DNA of 5,339 nucleotides, taken from contig JAJTHC010000277.1 in the NCBI GenBank assembly GCA_021299615.1, forward strand, positions 1-5,339. Direction: 5' to 3'. Under the pieces are notes generated by a model that was given only the letters and a program-made list of their open reading frames with translations, was not told the DNA's origin and searched no databases. This document shows positions 1 to 5,339 of this stretch, one piece after another. The stretch's first letter is position 1. Each line of letters begins with the position of its first letter. Origin of the DNA: Vampirovibrionales bacterium (GTDB lineage Bacteria > Cyanobacteriota > Vampirovibrionia > Vampirovibrionales > JAJTHC01). Position numbers and translations under genes: made by a program.

Positions 1-426
1 GTACGCCTTCCAGCCGTCTGTATGAATGGTACTGCCTTCTAGTATTTTCCCTTGTATAATAGGTATTAAAGCACTTTTAGAACAGTTTTGAACAATCTCA
101 ACATGTACATTTCCGTTGCGTTTTAATAGACCAAATACAGGGGTTTTTCCTGCTGCTCCTCGCCCTCTTTTGCCTCGTACACGCTTGGCTCCAAAGTAGC
201 TTTCATCTAGCTCGTAAACGCCATCTCTTGCAATCTCATCTACACTTTGCTGTACGATACGTAGGCGTAGCTTCGAGTAGATGAGCTTGCAGCTAACATG
301 AGAAATCCCTGTCAATTGACTGCTTTCTTTAGCGTTTAAATCTAATGCAAAACACCGCAATAATTCCCGGAATTTACGTTCAGATATGTGCGACTGTTTA
401 TAATACTTGTTTTTGCCTGTAGTCAT
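1..426 (-). CDS. IS1595-family (ISXO2-like/IS1016) transposase, N-terminal 142 residues, runs off window
   Basis: DDE-type transposase that would catalyse cut-and-join movement of its own element. The reading frame opens at ATG (complement of 424-426) and stays open for 142 codons to the window edge, so the C-terminus is missing. The N-terminal part (MTTGKNKYYK, residues 1-10, through about 60) looks like a helical DNA-binding region. The ISXO2-like catalytic domain then begins with VYELDESYFGAKR (residues 70-82), followed by a basic RGKRGRG stretch (84-90) and GKTPVFGLLKR (93-103). D74 in ELDES and D137 in HTDGW are the expected first two catalytic acidic residues; the third lies beyond the window. 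The sequence closely recalls IS1016 transposases of Haemophilus and Neisseria. No strong Shine-Dalgarno is visible; an AGG lies about 11 nt upstream of the ATG. The gene is transcribed away from the restriction operon. Confidence 0.88.
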   Translation of the reverse strand, partial: MTTGKNKYYKQSHISERKFRELLRCFALDLNAKESSQLTGISHVSCKLIYSKLRLRIVQQSVDEIARDGVYELDESYFGAKRVRGKRGRGAAGKTPVFGLLKRNGNVHVEIVQNCSKSALIPIIQGKILEGSTIHTDGWKAY

Positions 427-430
427 AATG

Positions 431-458
431 CTTTAGCCTATCATAAAATTAGCTAAAG
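431..458. repeat. 7-bp inverted repeat in the transposase leader
   Basis: CTTTAGC (431-437) and GCTAAAG (452-458) are perfect inverted repeats separated by 14 nt. They lie between the IS tip and the transposase ATG, and the right arm overlaps the inferred terminal repeat. In the transposase mRNA the pair could form a hairpin close to the start codon. It could equally be an internal transposase-binding or regulatory site. Confidence 0.45.
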
Positions 459-470
459 TTTACCAGACCC
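451..470. repeat. Putative terminal inverted repeat of the IS1016-like element
   Basis: Read on the - strand this is GGGTCTGGTAAACTTTAGCT, the last IS sequence before methyltransferase coding sequence resumes at 471. A G-rich tip is typical of IS1595-family ends. The inner boundary is approximate, because the matching repeat is outside the window. Confidence 0.55.
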
Positions 471-478
471 AAAGAAAA
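471..478. repeat. Presumed 8-bp target site duplication (one copy)
   Basis: AAAGAAAA adjoins the inferred IS end at 470 and reads in frame as Lys-Glu-Asn of the methyltransferase. Eight base pairs is the usual IS1595-family duplication size and AT-rich targets are common. The second copy would be at the far IS end, outside the window, so this is inference. Confidence 0.35.
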
Positions 479-1645
479 TATAGGCTACCCCACGCAAAAG
501 CCTGAAGCGTTGTTGGAACGCATTATAAAAGCCAGTAGCAACGAAGGCGATTTGGTGGCGGATTTCTTCTGTGGCAGTGGCACCACCTGTGCGGTGGCTG
601 AAAAGCTCGGGCGTAAATGGATTGGCACAGACTTAGGCAAGTTTGGCATACATACCACCCGTAAACGCATGATTAACCTACAACGCCAGCTAAAAATAGA
701 AAAAAAGCCCTACCGTGCCTTTGAGATTTTGAACTTGGGCAAGTACGAACGCCAGCATTTTATTGGGGTGAATGCCAGTTTACGCCAGCAAGAACAGCAC
801 GCCCAACTTGAAGCGAAAGAAAAAGACTTTTTAAACCTGATTATTCATGCTTATAAAGCCGAAGCGGTGGAATCCTTCACCACCTTTCAAGCCAAAAAAG
901 CAGGGCGTTTAGTGGCAATTGGGCAAGTGAACCTACCTGTGTCTCGCTTATTTGTGGAAGAAATCATTAACGAATGTCGGCAAAAGCACATTACCCGTGC
1001 AGACGTATTGGGCTTTGAATTTGAAATGGGCTTGGTGCCTCATATTCAAGAAGAAGCCAAGCAAAAAGGCATTGATTTGGCGTTGAAATACATTCCTCGG
1101 GATGTGTTTGACAAACGAGCCATTGAAAAGAATCAAGTGGTGTTTCACGATGTTTCTTACATTGAAGTCAAACCCCATGTGCAGGAAAGCAAGCAGTCCA
1201 CCAAAATTGCGGTAGAACTGACGGATTTTTCTGTTTTTTATTCGCAAGATGCGTCTGAACATCGGCAAGAACTTAGAGCAGGTAAAAGCAAGGTGATTGT
1301 GGATCAAGGGCGAGTCATTAAACTGGCTAAAGACAAGGACGGCGAAATTACCCGCACCGTCTTAACAGAATCGTGGACGGATTGGATCGATTATTGGTCG
1401 GTAGATTTTGATTATGAATCCAAGCAAGAAGTCATCCGTATTCAAGATCCCGCCACAGGTGAATGGGAAGAACGTTGGACGGGAGACTATATTTTTGAAA
1501 ACGAATGGCAGTCCTTCCGTACCAAGAAGGACAGAAGCCTTGAACTTAAAAGTGTTTATAAAGAAGTTGAACCCAAAAAACGCTATAAAGTAGCGGTAAA
1601 AGTGGTGGATATTTTCGGAAACGACACCATGAACGTGATTGAAAT

Positions 1646-1650
1646 AGGGG
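1646..1650 (+). promoter_or_regulatory. Ribosome-binding site for the KilA-N gene
   Basis: AGGGG lies 6 nt before the ATG at 1657 and inside the last codons of mod. It supports this start and tight coupling to the upstream gene. Confidence 0.6.
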
Positions 1651-1656
1651 CTTAAT

Positions 1657-2523
1657 ATGACAAAGAAACATACCATTGAAGTGCAAAACATTACGGTGGC
1701 GGTAACGTCTCATCACAATGAAGACTACATTTGTTTAACGGATATGCTAAAAGCGAAAGATGGCGATTTTTTTATTTCCGACTGGTTGCGAAACCGTAAT
1801 ACCATTGAGTTTTTAGGCATTTGGGAAGAAATGTATAATCCTCATTTTAATTATGGCGAATTCGCCATAATTAAAAGTCAGGTAGGTTTAAACTCCTATA
1901 AATTAAGCGTTAAGGAGTGGTCAGAAAAAACAAATGCGATTGGCTTAATTTCAAAAGCAGGGCGTTACGGCGGAACTTATGCCCATCGGGATATTGCCTT
2001 TGAGTTCGGCACATGGATTAGTCCTATTTTTAAATTGTATTTGATTAAAGAATATCAACGACTTAAAGAAATAGAAACGAATCAGTACAATTTAGAATGG
2101 AATGTAAAGCGGATTTTGAGTAAAGCAAATTATAAGTTTCATACGGATGCGGTGAAAGATTATGTGATACCTGTTTCAAAGCGTCCGAACTTTGAATATG
2201 CGGAAGAAGCCGATTTAATCAACATAGCCTTATTTGGTTGTACCGCTCAAGAATGGCGAGATGCCAACCCTGAACGTCACAAAAAGGGTGAAAACTTGCG
2301 AGATATGGCAAGCATCAATGAATTAGCGGTATTGTCAAATCTTGAAACCCATAATGCCGAATGGACAAAACAGGGGCATCGTAAAGAAGAACGCTTAGAT
2401 CTCATGCAAAAAATGGCAGAACATCAGCTTAAAGTGTTAAATGGTCAAGACTTTATGAAAGCTATCAAAAAAACATCCAAAAATGTATATTTAGAACCCA
2501 AGCAAAAAGGGGAACTTTCTTAA
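1657..2523 (+). CDS. KilA-N domain DNA-binding protein encoded within the RM operon
   Basis: A 288-residue soluble protein with an N-terminal KilA-N domain, a DNA-binding fold known from phage P1 KilA and from large DNA virus and phage regulators. Visible hallmarks are the strand region TIEVQNITVAV (6-16), CLTDMLKAKDG (26-36), WLRNRNTIEFLGIWE (43-57), WSEKTNAIGL (88-97) and the strong signature GRYGGTYAHRDIAFEFGTWI (102-121), followed by SPIFKLYLIKEYQRLKE. The C-terminal half (about 150-270) is charged and helical, with ALFGCTAQEWRDANPE (191-206) and ASINELAVLSNLE (218-230), as in other bacterial stand-alone KilA-N proteins. No nuclease or membrane segment is seen. It starts 1 nt after the mod stop and its TAA overlaps the res ATG by one base, so it is co-expressed with both. 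Plausible roles are an accessory DNA-recognition subunit or an operon regulator; neither is proven. A perfect 32-bp palindrome sits inside it at residues 63-74. Confidence 0.88.
   Translation: MTKKHTIEVQNITVAVTSHHNEDYICLTDMLKAKDGDFFISDWLRNRNTIEFLGIWEEMYNPHFNYGEFAIIKSQVGLNSYKLSVKEWSEKTNAIGLISKAGRYGGTYAHRDIAFEFGTWISPIFKLYLIKEYQRLKEIETNQYNLEWNVKRILSKANYKFHTDAVKDYVIPVSKRPNFEYAEEADLINIALFGCTAQEWRDANPERHKKGENLRDMASINELAVLSNLETHNAEWTKQGHRKEERLDLMQKMAEHQLKVLNGQDFMKAIKKTSKNVYLEPKQKGELS
1845..1876. repeat. Perfect 32-bp codon-phased palindrome within the KilA-N gene
   Basis: Two 16-bp arms without a spacer: TTTTAATTATGGCGAA (1845-1860) is exactly reverse-complementary to 1861-1876. The flanking bases A1844 and G1877 break the symmetry. 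The centre is GAATTC. In frame it covers codons 64-73 (FNYGEFAIIK), and each codon is the reverse complement of its mirror partner: TTT/AAA, AAT/ATT, TAT/ATA, GGC/GCC, GAA/TTC. It has no trailing U-run, so it is not an ordinary terminator. Confidence 0.95.
2508..2513 (+). promoter_or_regulatory. Ribosome-binding site for res
   Basis: AGGGGA lies 9 nt before the ATG at 2523, within the last codons of the KilA-N gene. Together with the TAATG stop/start overlap it supports this start and translational coupling. Confidence 0.6.
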
Positions 2524-5204
2524 TGGCATTGCATCCACAATTTTCGAAAAATCCACATGATGTGTTAGAACCTGATTTTCGTTGGTTCCCTGCGGATGAA
2601 GCTTTGCGGGAATCGAGCTATGAAAAGCTATTGCCTCCGTTAGTGCATACTATTCGTCGACAAGTCAAAGCATGGCGAGACAATGACTATCATGGGGCAA
2701 CTGAAACAAGTCGTTCTTTGTTGCACTGGTGGTTTAATACGCCTCATATGTTAGAAACCACTGACGGCATGCAGAGCTTTCAATACTATTACGCCCAGCG
2801 TGAAGCGGTGGAAACGGTGGTGTACCTTTACGATGTCGTCAAAATAAAAGACAAATACGATCTATTGCGTTTTGATTCTTCAGGTGCCGTTTCAGCGAAT
2901 ATGTTTGATGAAGCATGGCGACGCTTAGTCTTAAAAATGGCAACAGGGGCAGGTAAAACAAAGGTATTAAGCCTTGTGTTGGCTTGGTCATACTTTCACA
3001 AATTGTATGAAGTGGATTCGGATTTGGCTCGTAACTTTTTAGTTATTGCTCCTAATATCATTGTTTTAGATCGTATTCGTAGCGACTTTGATGGTTTACG
3101 CATTTTCTTTCAAGACCCTGTCTTGCCTGACAACGGCTTTGATGGGCAGAATTGGCGGGATGATTTTCAACTCACCTTACATATTCAGGACGATGTTCGA
3201 TTGGTTCGTAAAGTCGGCAACATCTTTTTGACGAACATTCATCGTGTGTATTCAGGTAATGATATTTCACCTTCTATGGACGATGAAGATACAATGGACT
3301 ATTTTTTAGGAAAGCGTCCTGTCGGTAAAACCAATGATTCTAAAGTAGATTTAGGCGAAATTGTAAGAGATATTGACGAATTGGTCGTATTGAATGACGA
3401 AGCTCATCACATTCACGATCGTAAATTGGCTTGGTTTACTTCTATTCAAGACATTCACAATACGCTTCTTCAAAAAGACAAGTTTTTGTCCTTACAAATA
3501 GATGTAACCGCAACACCCAAGCATAATAATGGAGCTATTTTTGTTCAAACCGTTTCAGATTACCCACTTGTAGAAGCGATACATCAGAATGTAGTGAAGC
3601 ATCCTGTTTTACCTGATCCCGCCAGCCGTGCAAAATTAGCAAAACGTGATAGTGTACGCTACACTGAAAAATATGCAGACTACATCAATTTAGGCGTAGA
3701 AGAATGGCGAAAAGCTTACAATGAGCATTTGAAAATGAACAAAAAAGCCATTCTATTCGTTATGACGGATGACACTGAAAACTGTGATGATGTAGCCACA
3801 TATCTTGAAGAGACGTATCCTGAATTAAAGGGGGCGGTTTTAACAATCCACACTAAAGACAATGGCGAAATAGGCGATGCTCAAACAGGTAAAAAGAAGG
3901 AAGAATTAGATCAATTAAGGGCTGAGTCGAATCGAATCGATCAATGGAACAGCCCTTATAAAGCGATTGTATCGGTTTTAATGCTTAAAGAAGGTTGGGA
4001 TGTCAAGAACGTCACTACAATTGTGGGCTTAAGGGCTTATTCGTCTAAAAGTAACATTCTTCCTGAACAAACATTAGGGCGTGGCTTACGAAAAATGTAT
4101 GCGGGTAATGATATTGAAGAATATGTAAGTGTCGTCGGTACGGATGCGTTTATGGACTTTGTAGAGTCAATTAAGTCTGAAGGGGTGGAGCTAGAGAAAA
4201 AAGAAATGGGAAAAGGTACCATGCCCAAAGCTCCCTTAATCGTAGAAGTGGATACCGAGAATACATCTAAAGACTTGGATGCTTTAGATATTGAGATTCC
4301 ACGCATGACCACTCGTATATATCGTGAGTTTAAAAATCTTTCAGAATTAGATGAATCCGCTTTTACACATTCCAAAGTTCTCTTCAGGCAGTTTTCAGAA
4401 GAAGAGCAAAGAGAAATTGTGTTTAGAGATATTACGACTGAAGAAATAACGCATACGACCATTTTAGACAATGGAGCGATTACAGATTATCGCTCCGCTA
4501 TTGGTTACTTTACACAAATCATTATGAAAGATTTACGTCTTGTGAGTGGGTACGATATTTTATATCCAAAGGTAAAGTCTTTCATTCAAAATAATTTGTT
4601 TCTCACACCTATTTCATTAGAAGATCCAAACACTTTGAGAAATCTTTCTGAAATGCAGGCTCGTAAAACTATCCTTGAGCAATTTAAAGTTAAGGTAAAC
4701 GAATTAACGATTCGTGACAAAGGCGAATCTGAAATACGAGATTACATCAAGCTACGCCAAACACGACCCTTTGTAGTTAAGGAACAGGGCTTTATTCTTC
4801 CAAGTAAAAGTGTGTTTAATAAAATAATAGGAGATAGCCATTTAGAATTACAATTCGCAACGCTATTAGAAAAACTTCCTGATGTTGCTTCTTATGCAAA
4901 AAACTATATGGGTGTTCACTTCAATATAGATTACGTCAAAGCGGATGGAAACATATCGAATTATTATCCTGATTTCATTGTAAAATTAAAAAACAATACA
5001 ATTGTAATTGTTGAGACAAAAGGCTTAGAAGACCTAGATGTCCCTTTAAAGATGAAGCGTCTAAAGCAATGGTGTAAAGATGTTAATACAATAACAAGTA
5101 AAGAAACCACATATGATTATGTTTTTATAGATCAAGAAAGCTTTGATCGTTATACGCCTAAGACCTTTTCCGATATTCAACAGTCTTTTAAAAATTACAA
5201 GTGA
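2523..5204 (+). CDS. res: Type III-like restriction subunit Res: SF2 helicase/translocase with C-terminal PD-(D/E)xK nuclease
   Basis: An 893-residue cytoplasmic protein that would use ATP to translocate or switch on DNA and cut it when partnered with Mod. Motifs in order: Q-like QREAVET (92-98); Walker A MATGAGKTK (139-147, K145); DEAH box in NDEAHH (291-296); motif III VTATP (328-332); second RecA-like lobe with AILFVM (409-414), motif V LKEGWDVKNV (488-497) and motif VI QTLGRGLRK (516-524, arginine finger region R520/R523). The C-terminal nuclease shows E775 in HLELQF, then YPDFIV (D817) and VIVETKG (E831, K833), a complete PD-(D/E)xK core. Length and motif order match an intact Res subunit, and no frameshift is seen. 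The ATG overlaps the KilA-N stop (TAATG). In known type III enzymes Res needs Mod for site recognition, so with mod interrupted this copy is probably inactive. The DNA becomes more AT-rich toward the 3' end. Confidence 0.93.
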   Translation: MALHPQFSKNPHDVLEPDFRWFPADEALRESSYEKLLPPLVHTIRRQVKAWRDNDYHGATETSRSLLHWWFNTPHMLETTDGMQSFQYYYAQREAVETVVYLYDVVKIKDKYDLLRFDSSGAVSANMFDEAWRRLVLKMATGAGKTKVLSLVLAWSYFHKLYEVDSDLARNFLVIAPNIIVLDRIRSDFDGLRIFFQDPVLPDNGFDGQNWRDDFQLTLHIQDDVRLVRKVGNIFLTNIHRVYSGNDISPSMDDEDTMDYFLGKRPVGKTNDSKVDLGEIVRDIDELVVLNDEAHHIHDRKLAWFTSIQDIHNTLLQKDKFLSLQIDVTATPKHNNGAIFVQTVSDYPLVEAIHQNVVKHPVLPDPASRAKLAKRDSVRYTEKYADYINLGVEEWRKAYNEHLKMNKKAILFVMTDDTENCDDVATYLEETYPELKGAVLTIHTKDNGEIGDAQTGKKKEELDQLRAESNRIDQWNSPYKAIVSVLMLKEGWDVKNVTTIVGLRAYSSKSNILPEQTLGRGLRKMYAGNDIEEYVSVVGTDAFMDFVESIKSEGVELEKKEMGKGTMPKAPLIVEVDTENTSKDLDALDIEIPRMTTRIYREFKNLSELDESAFTHSKVLFRQFSEEEQREIVFRDITTEEITHTTILDNGAITDYRSAIGYFTQIIMKDLRLVSGYDILYPKVKSFIQNNLFLTPISLEDPNTLRNLSEMQARKTILEQFKVKVNELTIRDKGESEIRDYIKLRQTRPFVVKEQGFILPSKSVFNKIIGDSHLELQFATLLEKLPDVASYAKNYMGVHFNIDYVKADGNISNYYPDFIVKLKNNTIVIVETKGLEDLDVPLKMKRLKQWCKDVNTITSKETTYDYVFIDQESFDRYTPKTFSDIQQSFKNYK
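4474..4497. repeat. 8-bp inverted repeat within res
   Basis: GGAGCGAT (4474-4481) and ATCGCTCC (4490-4497) are perfect inverted repeats around an 8-nt loop. It would form a moderately GC-rich mRNA hairpin in the middle of res, between the helicase and nuclease regions. No U-run follows, so there is no sign of termination. Confidence 0.6.
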
Positions 5205-5225
5205 AGGTACAGAGAAAGTCGGTTG
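5203..5225 (+). repeat. Possible terminal sequence of an IS5-like element abutting res
   Basis: The stretch starting GAAGGTACAGAGAAAGTCGG resembles the ends of several IS5-family elements, which often begin near GGAAGGTGCGAA. It overlaps the last two bases of the res stop codon. The opposite end is outside the window and the exact start is uncertain. This is recognition from memory, not a verified match. Confidence 0.35.
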
Positions 5226-5251
5226 TTTTTGGTAAAATAAGAGCATAACAT
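5223..5251 (+). promoter_or_regulatory. Candidate weak sigma70 promoter for the downstream partial gene
   Basis: TTGTTT (5223-5228) and TAACAT (5246-5251) are separated by 17 nt and precede the ATG at 5270. The match to consensus is partial, and the spacing is the main support. Confidence 0.25.
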
Positions 5252-5257
5252 TGTTTT

Positions 5258-5262
5258 GAGGA
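5258..5262 (+). promoter_or_regulatory. Ribosome-binding site of the partial gene at the right edge
   Basis: GAGGA lies 7 nt before the ATG at 5270. This is an ideal position and the main reason for accepting such a short reading frame as a gene start. Confidence 0.6.
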
Positions 5263-5269
5263 CGTTCTT

Positions 5270-5339
5270 ATGCACTTCGCCGACTACCTGCTCCAAGATG
5301 CCTGCCCCCAACACCGATTCCTTGAAGAAATGACCCAAA
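5270..5339 (+). CDS. Probable transposase (IS5-like), first 23 codons, runs off window
   Basis: The frame starts at ATG with a well-placed GAGGA and reads MHFADYLLQD then ACPQHRFLEEMTQ before the window ends. The pattern of a short acidic lead followed by H-R-F-L-E-E-M resembles the N-termini of IS5-family DDE transposases, where a similar stretch precedes a Leu/Ile-x-Trp motif. Codons are rich in C-ending triplets (CAC TTC GCC GAC TAC CTG CTC), unlike the AT-rich res gene, which suggests separate ancestry. The upstream 65 nt contains an IS5-like end. Too little is visible to be sure; it could be an unrelated chromosomal gene. Confidence 0.45.
   Translation, partial: MHFADYLLQDACPQHRFLEEMTQ

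Larger units (their letters stand above)
1..470 (-). mobile_element. IS1595-family (IS1016-like) insertion sequence, one end, partial
   Basis: One terminus of an insertion sequence; the rest lies left of position 1. It contains a leftward transposase gene resembling ISXO2-like/IS1016 proteins. Its outer end, read on the - strand from 470, begins GGGTCTGGTAAACTTTAGCT, which fits the G-rich start of IS1595-family inverted repeats. Directly beyond 470 the + strand becomes methyltransferase coding sequence that lacks its 5' half, which places the element inside that gene. IS1595-family elements usually duplicate 8 bp of target, so 471-478 (AAAGAAAA) would be one copy; the other copy is outside the window. 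The family assignment rests on protein motifs and is fairly secure. The exact end is inferred, because the opposite inverted repeat cannot be seen. Confidence 0.8.
471..1655 (+). pseudogene. mod: Type III-like adenine-specific DNA methyltransferase (Mod), C-terminal part, 5' half cut off by IS
   Basis: Remnant of a beta-class N6-adenine (or N4-cytosine) methyltransferase, the modification and recognition subunit of a type III-like system. From the IS junction the frame reads KENIGYPTQKPEALLERI, then DFFCGSGTT (561-587), the S-adenosylmethionine-binding motif I, then KWIGTDLGKF and IHTTRKR. In beta-class enzymes the catalytic DPPY motif and the target-recognition region precede motif I. Both are absent here because the IS replaces everything upstream. 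A long C-terminal region of about 360 residues follows and ends VVDIFGNDTMNVIEIGA at a probably natural TAA. The frame is open from 453 inside the IS, but there is no ATG before 669; TTG at 510 has no Shine-Dalgarno. Any translated product would lack the catalytic motif. The stop lies 1 nt before the KilA-N gene. The family assignment is secure. Whether the missing 5' half survives left of the IS cannot be seen. Confidence 0.85.

Noticed and set aside
13..20. GCCGTCTG, eight bases of the Neisseria DNA uptake sequence GCCGTCTGAA
   Set aside because: The next bases are TA rather than AA, and the stretch encodes the conserved transposase residues around HTDGW. It is not a full uptake sequence and is not evidence for Neisseria.
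510..512. TTG as the true start of a complete methyltransferase-like gene
   Set aside because: No ribosome-binding site precedes it, and the conserved YPTQKP motif lies upstream in the same frame, so the gene clearly begins further left and is interrupted.
861..872. GAAGCGGTGGAA, repeated at 2802-2813 and containing AAGCGGT as in one Pasteurellaceae uptake motif
   Set aside because: The full 9-base motif is not present, and both copies encode ordinary Glu-Ala-Val-Glu in frame. Coincidence is the simpler explanation.
896..909. 14-nt direct repeat AAAAGCAGGGCGTT shared with 1953-1966
   Set aside because: Both copies encode a Lys-Ala-Gly-Arg stretch with the same codons in unrelated proteins. 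Two isolated copies give no sign of a repeat family.
1767..1773. T7 tract in the KilA-N gene (and A7 at 2467-2473) as a phase-variation switch
   Set aside because: Seven bases is short for slipped-strand switching and occurs often in AT-rich DNA. Both lie inside intact frames, and no tandem repeat was seen in the visible part of mod, where type III phase variation is usual.
1845..1876. Palindrome as a rho-independent terminator
   Set aside because: It has no loop spacer and is followed by AATTAAAA-type sequence rather than a U-run. It also lies within an intact coding sequence whose downstream gene is coupled.
4037..4471. Antisense open frame of 144 codons on the - strand inside res (also 948-1307 and 1362-1691 inside mod)
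   Set aside because: Each lies wholly opposite a well-supported gene, shows no recognisable motifs, and has no visible reason to be translated.

Overview
The window holds the 3' two thirds of a type III-like restriction-modification operon, with insertion-sequence DNA on both sides. All operon genes read on the + strand: a 5'-truncated adenine DNA methyltransferase gene (mod, 471-1655), a KilA-N domain DNA-binding protein (1657-2523) and a Res-type helicase-nuclease (2523-5204). Spacing is +1 nt and then a 1-nt overlap, so the three form one transcriptional and translational unit. The DNA is AT-rich. The left element resembles the IS1016 group (IS1595 family), which is common in Haemophilus, Neisseria and Moraxella. 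This suggests a beta- or gammaproteobacterium from a mucosal or host-associated group (Pasteurellaceae, Neisseriaceae or Moraxellaceae). No complete DNA uptake sequence was found to narrow it further, so the taxonomic call is tentative.

Layout: 1-470 is one end of an IS1595-family element. Its transposase reads leftwards on the - strand and runs off the window, and its terminal inverted repeat ends at 470. From 471 the sequence becomes the interior of a beta-class methyltransferase. It begins just before the YPTQKP and FCGSGTT motifs, so the upstream DPPY catalytic motif and probable target-recognition region are missing. The IS therefore appears to have landed inside mod. The KilA-N gene and res are intact. 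After the res stop codon a short, differently composed stretch (5203-5339) carries an IS5-like terminal sequence, a good ribosome-binding site and the first 23 codons of a probable transposase.

How the parts work together: in type III systems Mod both methylates and provides DNA recognition for Res, so Res alone is normally not a free nuclease. The interruption of mod probably switches off the whole system and leaves a dormant res. The KilA-N protein between mod and res is an unusual third component with an unknown role.

The most striking non-gene signal is a perfect 32-bp palindrome (1845-1876) inside the KilA-N coding sequence. It is aligned to the codons, so that ten consecutive codons are each the reverse complement of their mirror partner.
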